Source of the DNA: Stenurella melanura
Taxonomy: Eukaryota > Arthropoda > Insecta > Coleoptera > Cerambycidae
Direction of reading: 5' to 3'
NCBI GenBank assembly: GCA_963583905.1
Contig: OY757313.1
Span: forward strand, 117,748,503-117,812,502
Length of the DNA stretch: 64,000 bases
This document shows positions 36,660-48,159 of the stretch, one piece after another. The position numbers were made by a program, and so were the translations under genes. Positions within the stretch are counted from its first letter, which is position 1; every line of letters begins with the position of its first letter. Under the pieces are notes generated by a model. That model was not told the origin of the DNA, did not search any database, and saw only the letters and a list, made by a program, of their open reading frames with translations.

Positions 36660-37800
36660 GAATTTAAATATCGAATAAAAAATGTCTATGTACCTGTGTA
36701 TGCGTGTGTATTGTGTTTTGTATGTGTATAAACTATTTCTTGTGAACATAACTTCCTTTAAAATTTGTATTTTAAGTTTGGCACATATTTAAAATAGCAT
36801 TGAAGGACACTCGCCATTGAGCCATATGCGTCATACAAGCAGACCTCCAGAGGCATTTGAACGTTATATATAAGATATCAAAACTGTGATCCACATCCAA
36901 CTGAAACATCTACTCATCTTGAATACAAAAGGAATAGTTGCGTAACTAACTTTCTATATTAAAAATAATCAATGTTTTGAAAGTTCCTGGTTATGCAATA
37001 AGAAAATTTCCTATTTGTTAGGGTTTTCCAATAAATATCCAATAATATTTAAAACTGCAGTTCATCTGTGAAAAGCCAGGATTGACAATTTTCAAAAAAA
37101 TCAGTACGCTTGGTGGACACTAGCTGGCTACTTTGGTATTTATGAAAAGAAAAAAGTAGAAACTTATTTCTTTATATAGACTAATAAAAGGCGTTCAAAG
37201 CTTTTGATCCGCCATAATCAGCGACCTTCAAGAAATTTCAAAGATAAGTATTGATACCGTAATTACATTTTTATTATTCTCTTCGCAAATAATAACATTG
37301 CATTTGATCAGATATATTACATATCGAATATATTGCATATCACTGTGTTGGGTGATCGAATTCTGAACAACTTTCAAGACGTCCGTCGGTCTGTTTGTTC
37401 GACAATCTTGTGACGTTAAATTCACCCAGATGGTAAGCTTCACTTTGATACTCGAGCTTAGGCAATCGGTTCACGGTAATGACGGAATGCGGGAAGCTCG
37501 TGCGCCAGTTCCTTTTCTGGTGAAACAGCCAATTATCCTCAAAGCAGGTTCAGCAGGGCTTGAGTAGCTATAATGAAGAAACGATAATGTACAGTGGTCT
37601 AGGGATAGGCGAACTTCACATACACCACAGTAAAAAGCACAATTCAGATTATATAATAAGATGTATTATCTTAGAACCTGCTATTTACAATACTACTTAA
37701 TGCCACACTATCTTTACGAAACCAAACAGGCAACCAATAACTTAAACTTCAGTTGGGCTAGAGATGTTAATGTGCGAAATGTGATGACGGGCGTTTAAAC
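36660..37800. other. No recognisable gene; AT-rich spacer
   Basis: No frame with a recognisable motif. GC-richer patch near 37440-37560 lies just downstream (3' side) of the LINE that follows but has no identifiable LINE protein motif. Confidence 0.5.
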
Positions 37801-37802
37801 AC

Positions 37803-38699
37803 TTAGTGAAATGACGAGGTGGTGATACCACCATAGGATTTGTGCACCTGACACACTATCGTCTCGATATGTTTACTAAATGACAGTTTTTTATCAAAAA
37901 TTACACCCAGATCGCGAAAAATATTAGGGTGCTCCAATGTTGTACCTTCGAGAGTATAATTAAATGCTAACGTAGAGGTCTTTAATGTGTATGACATTAC
38001 ACTGCACTTTTGTGGATTAAGAGGTAATTTATTTAAGAAGCACCAATTTAATATCCTGTCCAAATTGTGCTGAACTCTTTCACAATCCTCAACACTCTTA
38101 ACCACATCAAATATTTTCAAGTCGTCCGCATAAAGTAGGCAATTTACATCTAGATCTAACACGATGTCATTAATGAATATGTTGAAAAGCAGGGGACCAA
38201 GGACAGAGCCTTGGGGAACTCCTGAAGTTGCAAGGTATTCAACAGACCTGAAACCACTAAATACTACGTAGTGTTTCCTGTGAGAAAGATATGATACAAA
38301 TAGCATTATAAGTGATGGGGAAAGTCCGAATAGTGAAAGATTTTGTAGCAATATGTTGTGATCAACTGTGTCGAATGCCTTGGAGAAGTCGGTGTAAACA
38401 ACATCAGTTTGAGCCTGCATGTCGATAGATTTTTCAATGAATTGCATGATGACAGTTAAATTGGTCGTGGTAGATCGACCTTTCATAAAGCCGTGCTGAT
38501 GCGGAGAAAGTCTATTTCTGACATGATGATAGATGTTGTTATGTAATAAAAATTGTAGAGCTTTACTAAAGTTACATAGTATAGAAATTGGACGAAAGTT
38601 CGTTATGTCATGTTTGTCACCTTTTTTATAAATTGGACACACTTTAGGATATTTCCAAATTTTAGGAAAGGTACAAGTCTTCAAACAAAAATTAAACAA
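37803..38699 (-). pseudogene. Reverse transcriptase, palm to thumb, of the Jockey-like LINE
   Basis: A 298-codon open frame with the blocks in order: 'WKYPKVCPIYKKGDKHD', 'NFRPISILCNFSKALQFL', 'HQHGFMKGRSTTTNL', 'VVYTDFSKAFDTVDHNIL' (first catalytic Asp), 'SGVPQGSVLGPLLFNIFIND', 'CLLYADDLKIF' (catalytic YADD), 'LPLNPQKCSVMSYT' and 'FRDLGVIFDKKLSFSKHI'. All catalytic residues are intact. The frame joins the upstream piece by a frameshift at 38681-38699 and ends early at 37803. It therefore looks recently inactivated compared with the other LINEs here. Confidence 0.9.
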
Positions 38700-38968
38700 A
38701 ATACATAAAGGGGCAGCGAGAACGTAGGCGGCACACTAGGCACAGTCCCTAAGTAAGAAGTTGGAACTGCATCGGGACCGGTCGTCATCTTAGGTTTAAT
38801 CTGTTTTAAGGCGGTCAAAACATCATTGAACTTAAATTCATTTATATGCAACGTAGAATTAGGTAACAATTCTTCATCGGGTGAGGGCGCGAACGATTTA
38901 CTGAAAAAATCGGCAATCGAGTTCAAAATATCTCTTGGATTATCTAGCTTATTATCGCCATAGAACAT
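38681..38968 (-). pseudogene. Reverse transcriptase N-terminal extension of the LINE
   Basis: A 95-codon frame with 'DILNSIADFFSKSF' and 'ALKQIKPKMTTGPDAVPTSYL', the conserved 'K...GPD.(I/V)P' block that precedes reverse transcriptase fingers in Jockey-type elements. It overlaps the palm frame by about 19 bp with a frameshift. Confidence 0.85.
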
Positions 38969-39093
38969 ATTGTCAGATATATTGGTTGAACCCTTTTTGC
39001 TCTTTATGAACGCCCAAAATTTCTTTGGGTCACTCTGTATGTTGTTTTCTGCCGGGCGTATATAGTTCCTCTATGAAATAGTAATATCCAATT

Positions 39094-39552
39094 TTATTTA
39101 GCCCGCAGTAGCTTAAATTCCTCAAAAGTGATATGGTCATTATTCTGTTTAAATTTATTTAGGAGTTTGACTTTAAGTTTAATATTTTTGATTATCTCAA
39201 ATGTGAAGCAAGGTGGATATCGTCTATTATGTTGCGAGACAAACTTTGGAACATATAGATCAAAGCTACTGTACAACTTATCATAGATATAGGTACAAGC
39301 ATCTCCAACGTCATGAAAAGTGTGAAAAGTGGACAAAAGATTCCAGTCGATGTTTGATATTGGTTCATACAACAGTAAGAAATTGACTTTCTTAAAATTG
39401 TAACAGTTGTTATGATTGACAAGAAAGTTGTGCTTTAAATTAGTGCTGATGTTAATTCTAAATGAAATTTTCAACGCTGGATGATGACTGTCTTCAGTCA
39501 CTAGCAGTTCCTGGGATTTTTCAACAGTGCACTCCTTGTTACATATAACCAA
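39094..39552 (-). pseudogene. Endonuclease C-terminus and linker of the LINE
   Basis: A 152-codon frame. 'LLVTEDSHHPALKISF' corresponds to the SDH(x)P motif at the end of apurinic-type LINE endonucleases (here 'DSHHP'). The linker 'SNIDWNLLSTFHTFHD' and 'CFTFEIIKNIKLK' typically lies between endonuclease and reverse transcriptase. Most of the endonuclease is missing because of 5' truncation. A gap with stops (38970-39090) separates it from the reverse transcriptase frames. Confidence 0.75.
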
Positions 39553-39640
39553 ATCAAGTATTCTATTGTTATCGTTATAAATAAAATTATGTTGTGACGT
39601 ATTGAAAATATTTAAAAAGTTATTTAATATTAGTTATTTA

Positions 39641-40467
39641 AAAAAAATGTCTAAAACTGAAACATCCCAGTCCTCTCGGAGGGTTAATAATTTATTTTTT
39701 AAATATGTATAGAGAATTTCACAGTTTAGATATGAATATCGTTACATTGCAAAACCGGCTGGAATAGATTGGTGTTTTGTAAATAAATTAATTTTAAAAG
39801 TTTTTAATCCTGGTATCATCAAAAAAATACAAACACTCGAAATTAATATTTTCATATTTTTCTTATTTCTCGCCACTTATTCTGCCACTTTCGAAATCCT
39901 ATAAGAATTGTTTTGACTAAATATAACTAAAATCAGACGAGAAATAATTCGGTTTAATGCAACCCCGTAAGTCTCCATTAATTAAATTATTTTCTTATGG
40001 CACTAATAAGTTAGTATTAAACAGGCTGCGAAAAAGTATCACATCAATATCTTATTAAAGAGGACTGCATATTTATTTTACCACGTAAGTTGTTTTTCCC
40101 AGTATATTTATATAAGCGTTGTTTGATTTTGAACTGGTGGTGGGTTGTTTTGAATATTCCAAAGAGCAGAGTACATATCAAGTAAACAAGAAAATTTGTA
40201 TCTACATACTCAGCCTTATATATAATGTTTTGTTACTTGATAAAATTGAAATGTTTACAAAGTATGCAATATTGAGCAGGTTCAAGTTAATGCGAGCACC
40301 AAAACATTTATGTCTGAGTGAACGAGAATTCACAATAGTCTATTAAATAATTTGCATGAGTCACTTACAGCTAGTCGTTAAATAATCTATTGAACTTGAA
40401 CAGATTCAATTTAAAGTTTAAGAATTCACTTGGTTAAATGTTGGTTACTAATTAAATGTCATTTAAT
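39641..40467. other. No recognisable gene; AT-rich spacer
   Basis: Nothing coding seen. Contains the 18-mer 'tacattgcaaaaccggct' at about 39743, also found at about 62936. Confidence 0.5.
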
Positions 40468-40716
40468 TATAGGGAGAGGGGTAAACTACCCCTAAGAAAA
40501 ATAAACTAAACTCAAGAATATTTATATGTATTAAAATAAGCTATTTATAACGTCAAGTTAAATTAAACTATGCGACACGTATCGATGTTAGGCAATCAAT
40601 GAATGAATCCGTTCACAGGGTTATTTCCTCTCTCGTCGCCCAGCTGAGTTGCCCAAAATCTGCATGTCTCAGCATCCAGCATCTCAAAGATGACCTTGGC
40701 ACAGGCGACGCCAACA
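40468..40716 (+). repeat. 249-bp duplicated segment, copy 1
   Basis: Matches 45777-46025 over 249 bp with a single difference that I could find and no gap. It begins 'tatagggagaggggtaaac', which includes a perfect 7-bp hairpin 'AGGGGTA-aac-TACCCCT' (40477-40493), and ends 'gcgacgccaaca'. Flanks differ on both sides, so the boundaries are sharp. No reading frame. A terminal hairpin close to one edge recalls the 3' end of Helitron-like elements read from the minus strand, but the usual CTRR end is not evident. Confidence 0.85.
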
Positions 40717-40844
40717 GTTCGGCCATCCTGGTCTTCAGGATTGTCCTCAATCCTGTGAGATTGTCCTCAATCCTGTGATTATTGTCACCCTGTGAACAAC
40801 ACAAAATAGATTACACAGAGAAACAAATGTCTACAGCAGTTAAT

Positions 40845-41740
40845 TGTCTTTCGTCAGGAGCGCCGACACGTTGTTATGTTCTGCGCCCTGATTTGACAAT
40901 AGCGTTGTCCGTCAGAAGTACCGACACGTCACAGTGTTTTGTACTCTGATTCGACAACAGTTGTCTTTCGTCAGGAGTGCCGACAAATCGCAGTGTTTTG
41001 CACCCTGATTCGACAACTAGTTACCTTTCGTCAGGAGTACCGACAAATCATAGTGTTTCGTACCCTGATTCGGTAACAACGTTGTCTTTCGTCAGAATAC
41101 CGACAAATCACCGTGTTTTGTATTCTGATTCGACAACAGTTGTCTTTCGTCAGGAGTGCCGACAAATCGCAGTGTTTTGCACCCTGATTCGACAACTAGT
41201 TACCTTTCGTCAGGAGTACCGACAAATCATCGTGTTTTGTACCCTGATTCGGTAACAGTTACCTTTCGTCAGAGGTACCCACACATCACAGTGTTTTGTA
41301 CCCTGATTCGGTAACAACGTTGTCTTTCGTCAGAATACCGACAAATCACCGTGTTTTGTATTCTGATTCGACAACAGTTGTCTTTCGTCAGGAGTGCCGA
41401 CAAATCGCAGTGTTTTGCACTCTGATTCGACAACTAGTTACCTTTCGTCAGGAGTACCGACAAATCATCGTGTTTTGTACCCTGATTCGGTAACAGTTAC
41501 CTTTCGTCAGAGGTACCGACACATCACAGTGTTTTGTACCCTGATTCGGTAACAACGTTGTCTTTCGTCAGAATACCGACAAATCACCGTGTTTTGTATT
41601 CTGATTCGACAACAGTTGTCTTTCGTCAGGAGTGCCGACAAATGGCAGTGTTTTGCACCCTGATTCGACAACTACAACTTTGCATCGAATGTCTTTCGTC
41701 ACAGTACCGACACATTTCAGTGTTTTGCACGTGATTCGAC
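40845..41740 (+). repeat. ~60-bp satellite with 238-bp higher-order repeat
   Basis: Monomers of about 60 bp carry 'ctttcgtcag', 'taccgacaaatca', 'gtgttttg' and 'cctgattcg'. Variants recur in a fixed order of four. The marker 'gtcagaatac' occurs at 41091, 41329 and 41567, an exact 238-bp period. Outer monomers (40845-41000 and 41640-41740) are more diverged, as expected for an array homogenised from its centre. The long open frames across it result from the periodicity and are not genes. Confidence 0.9.
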
Positions 41741-44700
41741 ATTTTACAAATAAAATGAACATCGACAGTTTCTATGCTTCTTATTGGCATCGAACACCAT
41801 TAAGTTTTCGGTGCGTTACCACGTACGGCACACAGCGACATTTTGCTTAGTATAATATGGTTTCGAATGTTTTACATGTCCGTGATGTGTTTCTATGTTG
41901 AACGCATTCCCACAACATGTAACATAAAGCATTTTATCCAAAAAGGCTATATCTATAAAAGAAATAAATATACACAGATATATCTCCACATATACACCAG
42001 AATATTTCTGCCTATGCATCGAATGTATTACGTGATTGTGTTGTTTTTCTACTCTTGCAAATAACTGCCTAAACAACATTTAACACGCACCTAACATTCG
42101 ACCTAGGAACACTTACAACCTAAATGTTTTACATAATACGAAATGCGGTTTACTAAGTACTTGTATATTTACACATTTCTTAATATGTATAGAACATTTT
42201 TGGTTTACCTCTTACCAATTGGCTCCACCGCACTTACCAAATCTTTTGGTGTTAGGGCTCAGTTTTGTCCATTGATACCACAACTTGATACTTACGCTCC
42301 GTTTCAACTCCTTCAAAGTCGCTATCGGTCGTTGGGTAGATTCATAGTGGTGCGACAGACCCATCAGAATTCCCTGAATAAATTCTTACTTCCGTCCGTG
42401 GTAAGGAAAATCAGTTGTGATTGTTATCAAATTCTCAACTTCACGTTTTTAAAATGGAATGCCGATGTTTTACATATACTTACATGCTTCGAACATTTTG
42501 CATTAAAATGAAATGTCATATAACGTGTTAACCGGTATTGTATTCAGGGCTGTGTACAATACCATTCAATCCTCTCTGCAGTACTTTTACTTCAACATCC
42601 TATTTGCCGTCCTAGCATATTCTATCCTAGTCACCAAGAAAATGAGAATGTGGTGTTACATACCCGTGCAGAAAGTCTTGATGGGTCGAGATATGTATGC
42701 ACTGCTCCATCGGATATAACCCAAACATGGACCAAGCTAATGTTTATGATTTTTCATGTGCTCAAATCACATGCTTCGCTTCCGTGCTTCGTACAGGCTC
42801 ATTTATTGATGATTTTGATAAAATGTCAATGAGTATTTATATTAGCAACTGAATACTTCAAAAGGCTTTAGACGATATACATCGATGTATGTTATGCTAA
42901 TGACACTTTTTCAATGGGATACACTTGATCTGACTTTCTACCTTATGGATTTTTTTTTTTTTATATATATAAATTGTTTAGGCAAAGAACTATATTCTTT
43001 TTCAAACATGTATACTGGGAAACCAGTCATTTCATTTAATTTAAGCAAAAGTTTTTCTCATTCAAAATAACCGATATCGTGATGGCATAACTTAAAAATC
43101 TGTCATTGACTAGCTCTCGGAATTTTCACTTAATGGCGTCATCCAACTTATTTATGATGAGCCTTGTTTCTTTTAAATATGTAATTCTCAAAATATAATT
43201 TTACTTGAATCTTTAATTTTAGATTAAGAATTCTCTGAATTTCATAACTTAATTATTATTATTATTATTATTTTTAACTGCATAGCCTATAACCAATCTG
43301 CTTTAGTTATATTATTTACTCTATTACTCACTACTGCTAGGTTGGTTAAGACAATCTACATATATATCGCGTTTGTGCCAGGTCTATAGTCGACCTGTCC
43401 GAGAATATATTCTTTTGACAGCCATTCTTTTAGTAGTCAGTGCCTATGGTTTAATTTAATGCCTACAATAATTTGTAGCAAGGTGTTTATTACTTTTGTC
43501 AAAAAGTAATTTGTATTAATATTTCGATCAAACCTGAGAATATCTAACTTGTTTGATATTACATGGACTAGGCATATTCTTCATTGTCACATTTCTTTGG
43601 TTATGTGTCCCTGGCTGTACACCAGAACTAGGTATTTCGAGTGTAAAATTGTATCTATGGAGTTTCTATAAAACCAACCTATGTTTCTTTAACCTGTGCA
43701 TAACAGCCCTAGCTGGAAATACGCCATTTAACCAATGTCATATCGTAAATCTCTAAGCACCAAATTCGTTGATCATTGAAAAATAGACGGTCCATTAGCA
43801 AGCCCAAATGGCATTTTATCGTTATTACTATTATTATTATTATTGATTTGAAGTTTAAAAATCCCCACAAAATCATTGATCGATATTTCTAACAAAGTAT
43901 GAAGCTTTGCAGAAAGCAACAGCAATTTATATTATTAGTATTTTAACAATTCCGCAATCATACATTTGTTTTGTTTACATTATCAAATCCAATTCAGGTA
44001 ATGATAATAGTTAAGTGACATCTACCATACTATTTCGTTTTCTGGGACACACCGTATATGCATCATCGATCTACTTTTCTACGTAAGTCATTTAAATTGT
44101 AACTAAATCGACTTTTAAATTCATCTGAATATTAAAAGTTTATATAATTTCGATAATGTTTAAATAACATACTTAACAATTAGCCAAAGTTAAACTATCA
44201 TCTGCTGGCAATCATATAATCTGTAAACATTTATGCATCTCATAACTAAAACAACAGTATTCGGTGAAAATATCACTGACTAATAAATCGTATCGTGTAT
44301 CATTGTCATTTAAGTAACATAATAAAACTTAGGTTTCATCAGTAACATTATCAATAGTTGTGTTTACAGTACATTTCAGTTTCAACTATGTAGTCATATA
44401 ATAACACTCATTATCAAACCCCAAAAGACGTGTAAGGTATATTTGTATATTTTTATATCAAACATTTGCATGTATCAAATTAATGTATTTTTATTTTACA
44501 CTCGACAACATGTTGGTATTTCAGAATATCATTCAATAACTAACTGCTATATTTCTGTTTCTAATTCTGTACCTCAGCTTTATTATAAATATAAACATTA
44601 TTGGAAATATTGAATGGCAGTCTTTCAATCATTGTTTATAATAAATTCACGTAGCCGCTGTAGCCTCCGAGAGGTGCCCAAAGCCCAAATGGGATGATTA

Positions 44701-45776
44701 TTGCAAGTACTCAAAAGATTCTTGTTTTAACTTTGTTTTATCGGCTACGAATTTACAAAGCAAAAATCACTACGGCACGAAATTAGTGGATTATTTATTT
44801 TTAACTATATTTACGATATATGCTGAATGGTTTATTCAGACGATAAAGTTTACGGTTTCGTGATTAATTTACTAGACCTTCTAATTTTCTAATAAGAGGT
44901 GTCTTTGTTATAACAATAATCTTCCTTTACGGCGCCTCTCGTCGCTACATATCTTTAAAGTCTGGGCAATTTTGATGGTCTGCCTTTGACACGTTTCAGA
45001 TTTAGTTATGTGACATTCATTGGCAGTTTAAAAATTAATAACATATTGAGTCAGCTCCATAACAGTTTTAGAATTAACCGCCCTTAATGACAATTAAATT
45101 TATTTATTTTGTAACACCTGCAATTACGCAATTTAGGTACAATTAAACTGAAGTTCATTTATTTTAGGCAACTTGTTAGAACAATAATTGCTTAACTTTT
45201 GATCTGGTTCAGTAGTATATGGAACAGCATAAATTTGCAAAAATGTACTCTGGTGGAAAATAACCCTTAATTTATACTGCTGACTGCACTTATTACTACT
45301 CGAACCAAAATACAAACAGCAACCTAAACCTTTAATTTTCCAAAGCCAGATACTAACTTCGTCCCAATGAAAAAGGCATGCACATTGCACAATCATTAAT
45401 TTTTCTTAATATTTTCTACTGACAGATCACTTTGAGATGGATCACATTTAGACAAAAGCTTATCGTCTTTAAACAATATTCAGATTGTATTTGCCTTTTT
45501 CTCATCGTTTACATTCATACTCATTGAACCTGTACTTACGGCACGAAGTAACAGATGTAAGTCTTGAGCCATGCTTTCCACAATTTGGGCTTTATCGGGG
45601 GAGTTTCGAAACTCAGATCGTGGATGTGTCATCAGATGGTTCCATAATATCGTTTCACTGTAGCGTAGATCATCCTGGTAATTTTCCTAGAGTGCGACAC
45701 TGTACTGGTACTCAATTCAAATAATTAACTTTAAAAATCACTGGTTTGGGCACTAGATTACATCCCGCTTCTGAAA
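41741..45776. other. No recognisable gene; AT-rich spacer with ATT microsatellites
   Basis: About 4 kb with no recognised domain. The longest frame (42143-42511, plus, 122 codons) has no motif, no good start context and no repeat partner. (TTA)n tracts occur at about 43251-43273 and 43819-43843. This may be single-copy host DNA (intronic or intergenic). Confidence 0.5.
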
Positions 45777-46025
45777 TATAGGGAGAGGGGTAAACTACCC
45801 CTAAGAAAAATAAACTAAACTCAAGAATATTTATATGTATTAAAATAAGCTATTTATAACGTCAAGTTAAATTAAACTATGCGACACGTATCGATGTTAG
45901 GCAATGAATGAATGAATCCGTTCACAGGGTTATTTCCTCTCTCGTCGCCCAGCTGAGTTGCCCAAAATCTGCATGTCTCAGCATCCAGCATCTCAAAGAT
46001 GACCTTGGCACAGGCGACGCCAACA
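45777..46025 (+). repeat. 249-bp duplicated segment, copy 2
   Basis: Near-identical to 40468-40716, same orientation, 5.3 kb away. The satellite that follows copy 1 at a distance of about 130 bp is absent here: the sequence after 'gccaaca' diverges at once. Either a mobile element with precise ends or a recent local duplication. Confidence 0.85.
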
Positions 46026-46570
46026 TAATATAACGAAAGATGTTCAAAATAAGAAAAGAATCATCAATATTACAAATAAGAAATAATGGAATAGCTGTCA
46101 ATGAGTGTTTCGGAATTGCTCTTCCTTGTCGGTTGTTAGCTTAAAGAACACAATCAGAACCGGAGATAGAGTCGGGTCCAGTTTAAAATGACCGATGTAT
46201 GAATTAATGTTGCGCATTTATTTTCACTATCTCTTGCACACAAACTTAAAGCAATAGCCTAAAGACATAGTCAAGTATGTCTACCAAGATCCTTTCCTAC
46301 TTCGTTTGCGACGGAAATATGAAATGTACACTGAGGAGTGAGAAACATAGTCATAAGTTCAGCGAGTCTCAAACTATGTGATTTGACGACGAATGTAATT
46401 TATTCCCATGAAGTAACACCACTCTAAATATGAAAAATATCTTTATATGAAATATTTATGTTAGTTTTAGTGATAAGTAATGGATATTCATCCGCCAAAC
46501 GAACAATGCCAAACCATTAATTCTTATAATTAGGTAGTATGTACATATTACACGTTTTAGAATACAATGA
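46026..46570. other. Spacer, nothing recognised
   Basis: No coding or repeat signal seen. Confidence 0.5.
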
Positions 46571-46576
46571 ACATAG

Positions 46577-46655
46577 GATCGCGTAGCTCAATCGGTAAGA
46601 TACTCGAGCAGCAATAAATGTAAGCTGAGTGGTTGAGAGTTAGATCCCCACTTCT
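46577..46655 (+). other. tRNA-like sequence, probable SINE head
   Basis: 'TAGCTCAATCGGTAAGAT' fits an A-box, and 'gagttagatcccc' (about 46637-46649) is a degenerate B-box at a suitable distance. The acceptor and T-arm stems pair poorly and the middle is AT-rich, so a true tRNA gene is unlikely. A short duplicated 'aaattgttcaagtgtagtgtt' (46865 and 46912) follows downstream. Confidence 0.45.
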
Positions 46656-47126
46656 ACTTATTTTATTTGATTATCTATTAAAAGTCAATAATTTTCTTTC
46701 TAATAGTTTTATTTTATTAAACCGCGCCGCGACTTTTGTTAAAACTTTATTTTCCCCAAAAATGTGTCTTTTATTACTAACTAGCGCGTGTTTATCTCTA
46801 ATAAAATCGACTTCCTTACGTTATATATTAATACACGAATGGTGAAACGTGCGTCGAGTAGATAAATTGTTCAAGTGTAGTGTTGTATTGTTTTTGAAAA
46901 CGTGTCGTAAATTGTTCAAGTGTAGTGTTGAAGTGTTTTAGTGTTCATGAAGACCAATGCCAATGCCAATGCGTCATTCTTTCAGAATTGTTTTGATTTA
47001 TTTGTTCTAAAATCATTGTTATTTTTTTTAATATATGTATTTTGTCAACCAGAATATTTATTTATTACCGCAAGAGAAAAATAATTTATTTTCTTTATTC
47101 TCATAGAGATTTCAGATTTTTTTTTA

Positions 47127-47404
47127 TTATATGAAATATTTTATTTTTATTAACATCATTTCCCCCGCTAATACTACGATCCTATCCTTTCTTGGCAAGA
47201 AATGCCCCAACGTTAATATGTTAAATCTAATAAACCATGATTTACAACTGTTAGATTTATTCATACCTGCTAAAGTCCTTATTGCCCTTTTCTGTACAAT
47301 GAAAATGTTATAAATCTGGTTAGATGTACTCCAGCTTATCAAACCATATTTCATCGTATTATGGAATAGTGCAGGGTATGCAATAAGGACGGCATCTATG
47401 TTGA
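47127..47404 (-). pseudogene. LINE C-terminal domain piece
   Basis: In a frame shifted from the reverse transcriptase: 'NRFNIDAVLIAYPALFHN' then 'MKYGLISWSTSNQI', 'IFIVQKRAIRTLAGM' and 'SCKSWFIRFNILTL'. This is the usual connection and C-terminal region after the thumb in Jockey-like LINEs. The tail is lost. Confidence 0.8.
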
Positions 47405-47406
47405 AT

Positions 47407-47997
47407 CTATTTTTTATTTGACAATGTTGTAGTTAGATTATTAATGTGTGAATGCCAAGTTAGCTTGCTGTCCAAGGTTAGGCCCAAAAATTTTACAGTT
47501 TCAGAGGTATCTCTCTTGGTAGATGGTGATGTGTTTGTTTTATCTACATTTAAGCATAAGTTGTTTGCATTAAACCAATCAGAGGCTTTATCTCTTATGA
47601 CACTTTCTGCCTCAGCAACAGCGCTGGCAGTATCTTCCCCCAGTTTTGCAAAAGTAGTGTCATCTGCAAAAAGGACCATAAAAGTCGACATAGCGTCGGG
47701 TTAGTCATTTATATAAATTAAAAATAACAGAGGTCCCAGGACACTACCCTGCGGAACTCCGTGTTGAACTGTCAACGTGTTACTATATTTACTTTTATTA
47801 AACACACACTGATATCTGTTCGATAAATAGGATTTCATTAACTGAGATGCTATACCTCTGAAACCATAGAATTCTAGCTTACTAAGTAAGATATCTTTTT
47901 CAACGCAATCAAATGCCTTACTCAAATCCAGAAAAAGTACTGATGATGAGTTCCAATTTTCAAAACCCTCACTAATATAGTTCACAAGCTCCAGCAC
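47407..47997 (-). pseudogene. Reverse transcriptase palm and thumb of the LINE
   Basis: A single frame interrupted by one TAA at about 47701 ('YIND*PDAM'). Blocks: 'VLFLDLSKAFDCVEKDIL' (first Asp), 'HGVPQGSVLGPLLFLIYIND', 'VLFADDTTFAKLGED' (FADD catalytic box), 'NLCLNVDKTN' and 'VKFLGLTLDSKLTWHSHI'. Upstream, 'YRQFGFRKGRSTSKAVLE' is readable in the same frame before the methionine at 47997 (48000-48060). Catalytic residues are intact; the in-frame stop and a later frameshift near 47400 inactivate it. Confidence 0.9.
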
Positions 47998-48159
47998 AGC
48001 CTTTGATGTACTTCTGCCCTTCCTGAATCCAAACTGCCTGTATGTAAAAATATTGTTGGATTCGAAGTAATTTCATGTTAAAATTATTCAGAAATCGAAG
48101 ACAACTTCTTAACTGTAAAATAAAACCTGCGCACCCAACCCAAATTTGTTGCATAGTAA

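Larger units (their letters stand above)
37803..39640 (-). mobile_element. LINE (Jockey-like), truncated at both ends
   Basis: A minus-strand LINE carrying the endonuclease end, linker and most of the reverse transcriptase. The protein breaks off after the thumb at about 37803 and no poly(A) or simple-repeat tail is recognisable there, so the 3' part was lost or replaced. The 5' truncation is near 39640. It is the best preserved reverse transcriptase in the window. Confidence 0.85.
47127..48080 (-). mobile_element. LINE fragment (reverse transcriptase to C-terminus)
   Basis: A minus-strand LINE, both ends truncated. Similarity starts at about 48075 ('NYFESNNIF') and ends near 47127. It belongs to the same broad type as the C-terminal fragment at 49029-49436, whose 'ILTLP' and 'IQRKCIRV' blocks parallel 'VQKRAIRT' and 'ILTLGHFLP' here. 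Confidence 0.8.

Noticed and set aside
40977..41734. Long plus-strand frames with repeating peptide (IPTNHRVLYSDST and similar) as a repeat protein gene
   Set aside because: They follow the 238-bp satellite period and several frames are open at once. No start context, domain or flanking gene structure; they are by-products of tandem repetition.
40845..41740. CRISPR array
   Set aside because: The repeated unit has no unique spacers, the monomers differ by substitutions in a higher-order pattern, and the context is eukaryotic.
42143..42511. 122-codon plus-strand frame as a host gene
   Set aside because: No domain, hydrophobic low-complexity composition typical of chance frames in this DNA, no splice or start context support.
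40468..46025. The two 249-bp copies as LTRs of one retrotransposon
   Set aside because: Ends are not TG...CA, no target duplication flanks the pair, no primer-binding site or polypurine tract lies inside, and the 5 kb between has no pol motifs.
46577..46655. Functional tRNA gene
   Set aside because: A-box is good but the B-box is degenerate and acceptor and T stems do not pair; kept only as a SINE-like relic.
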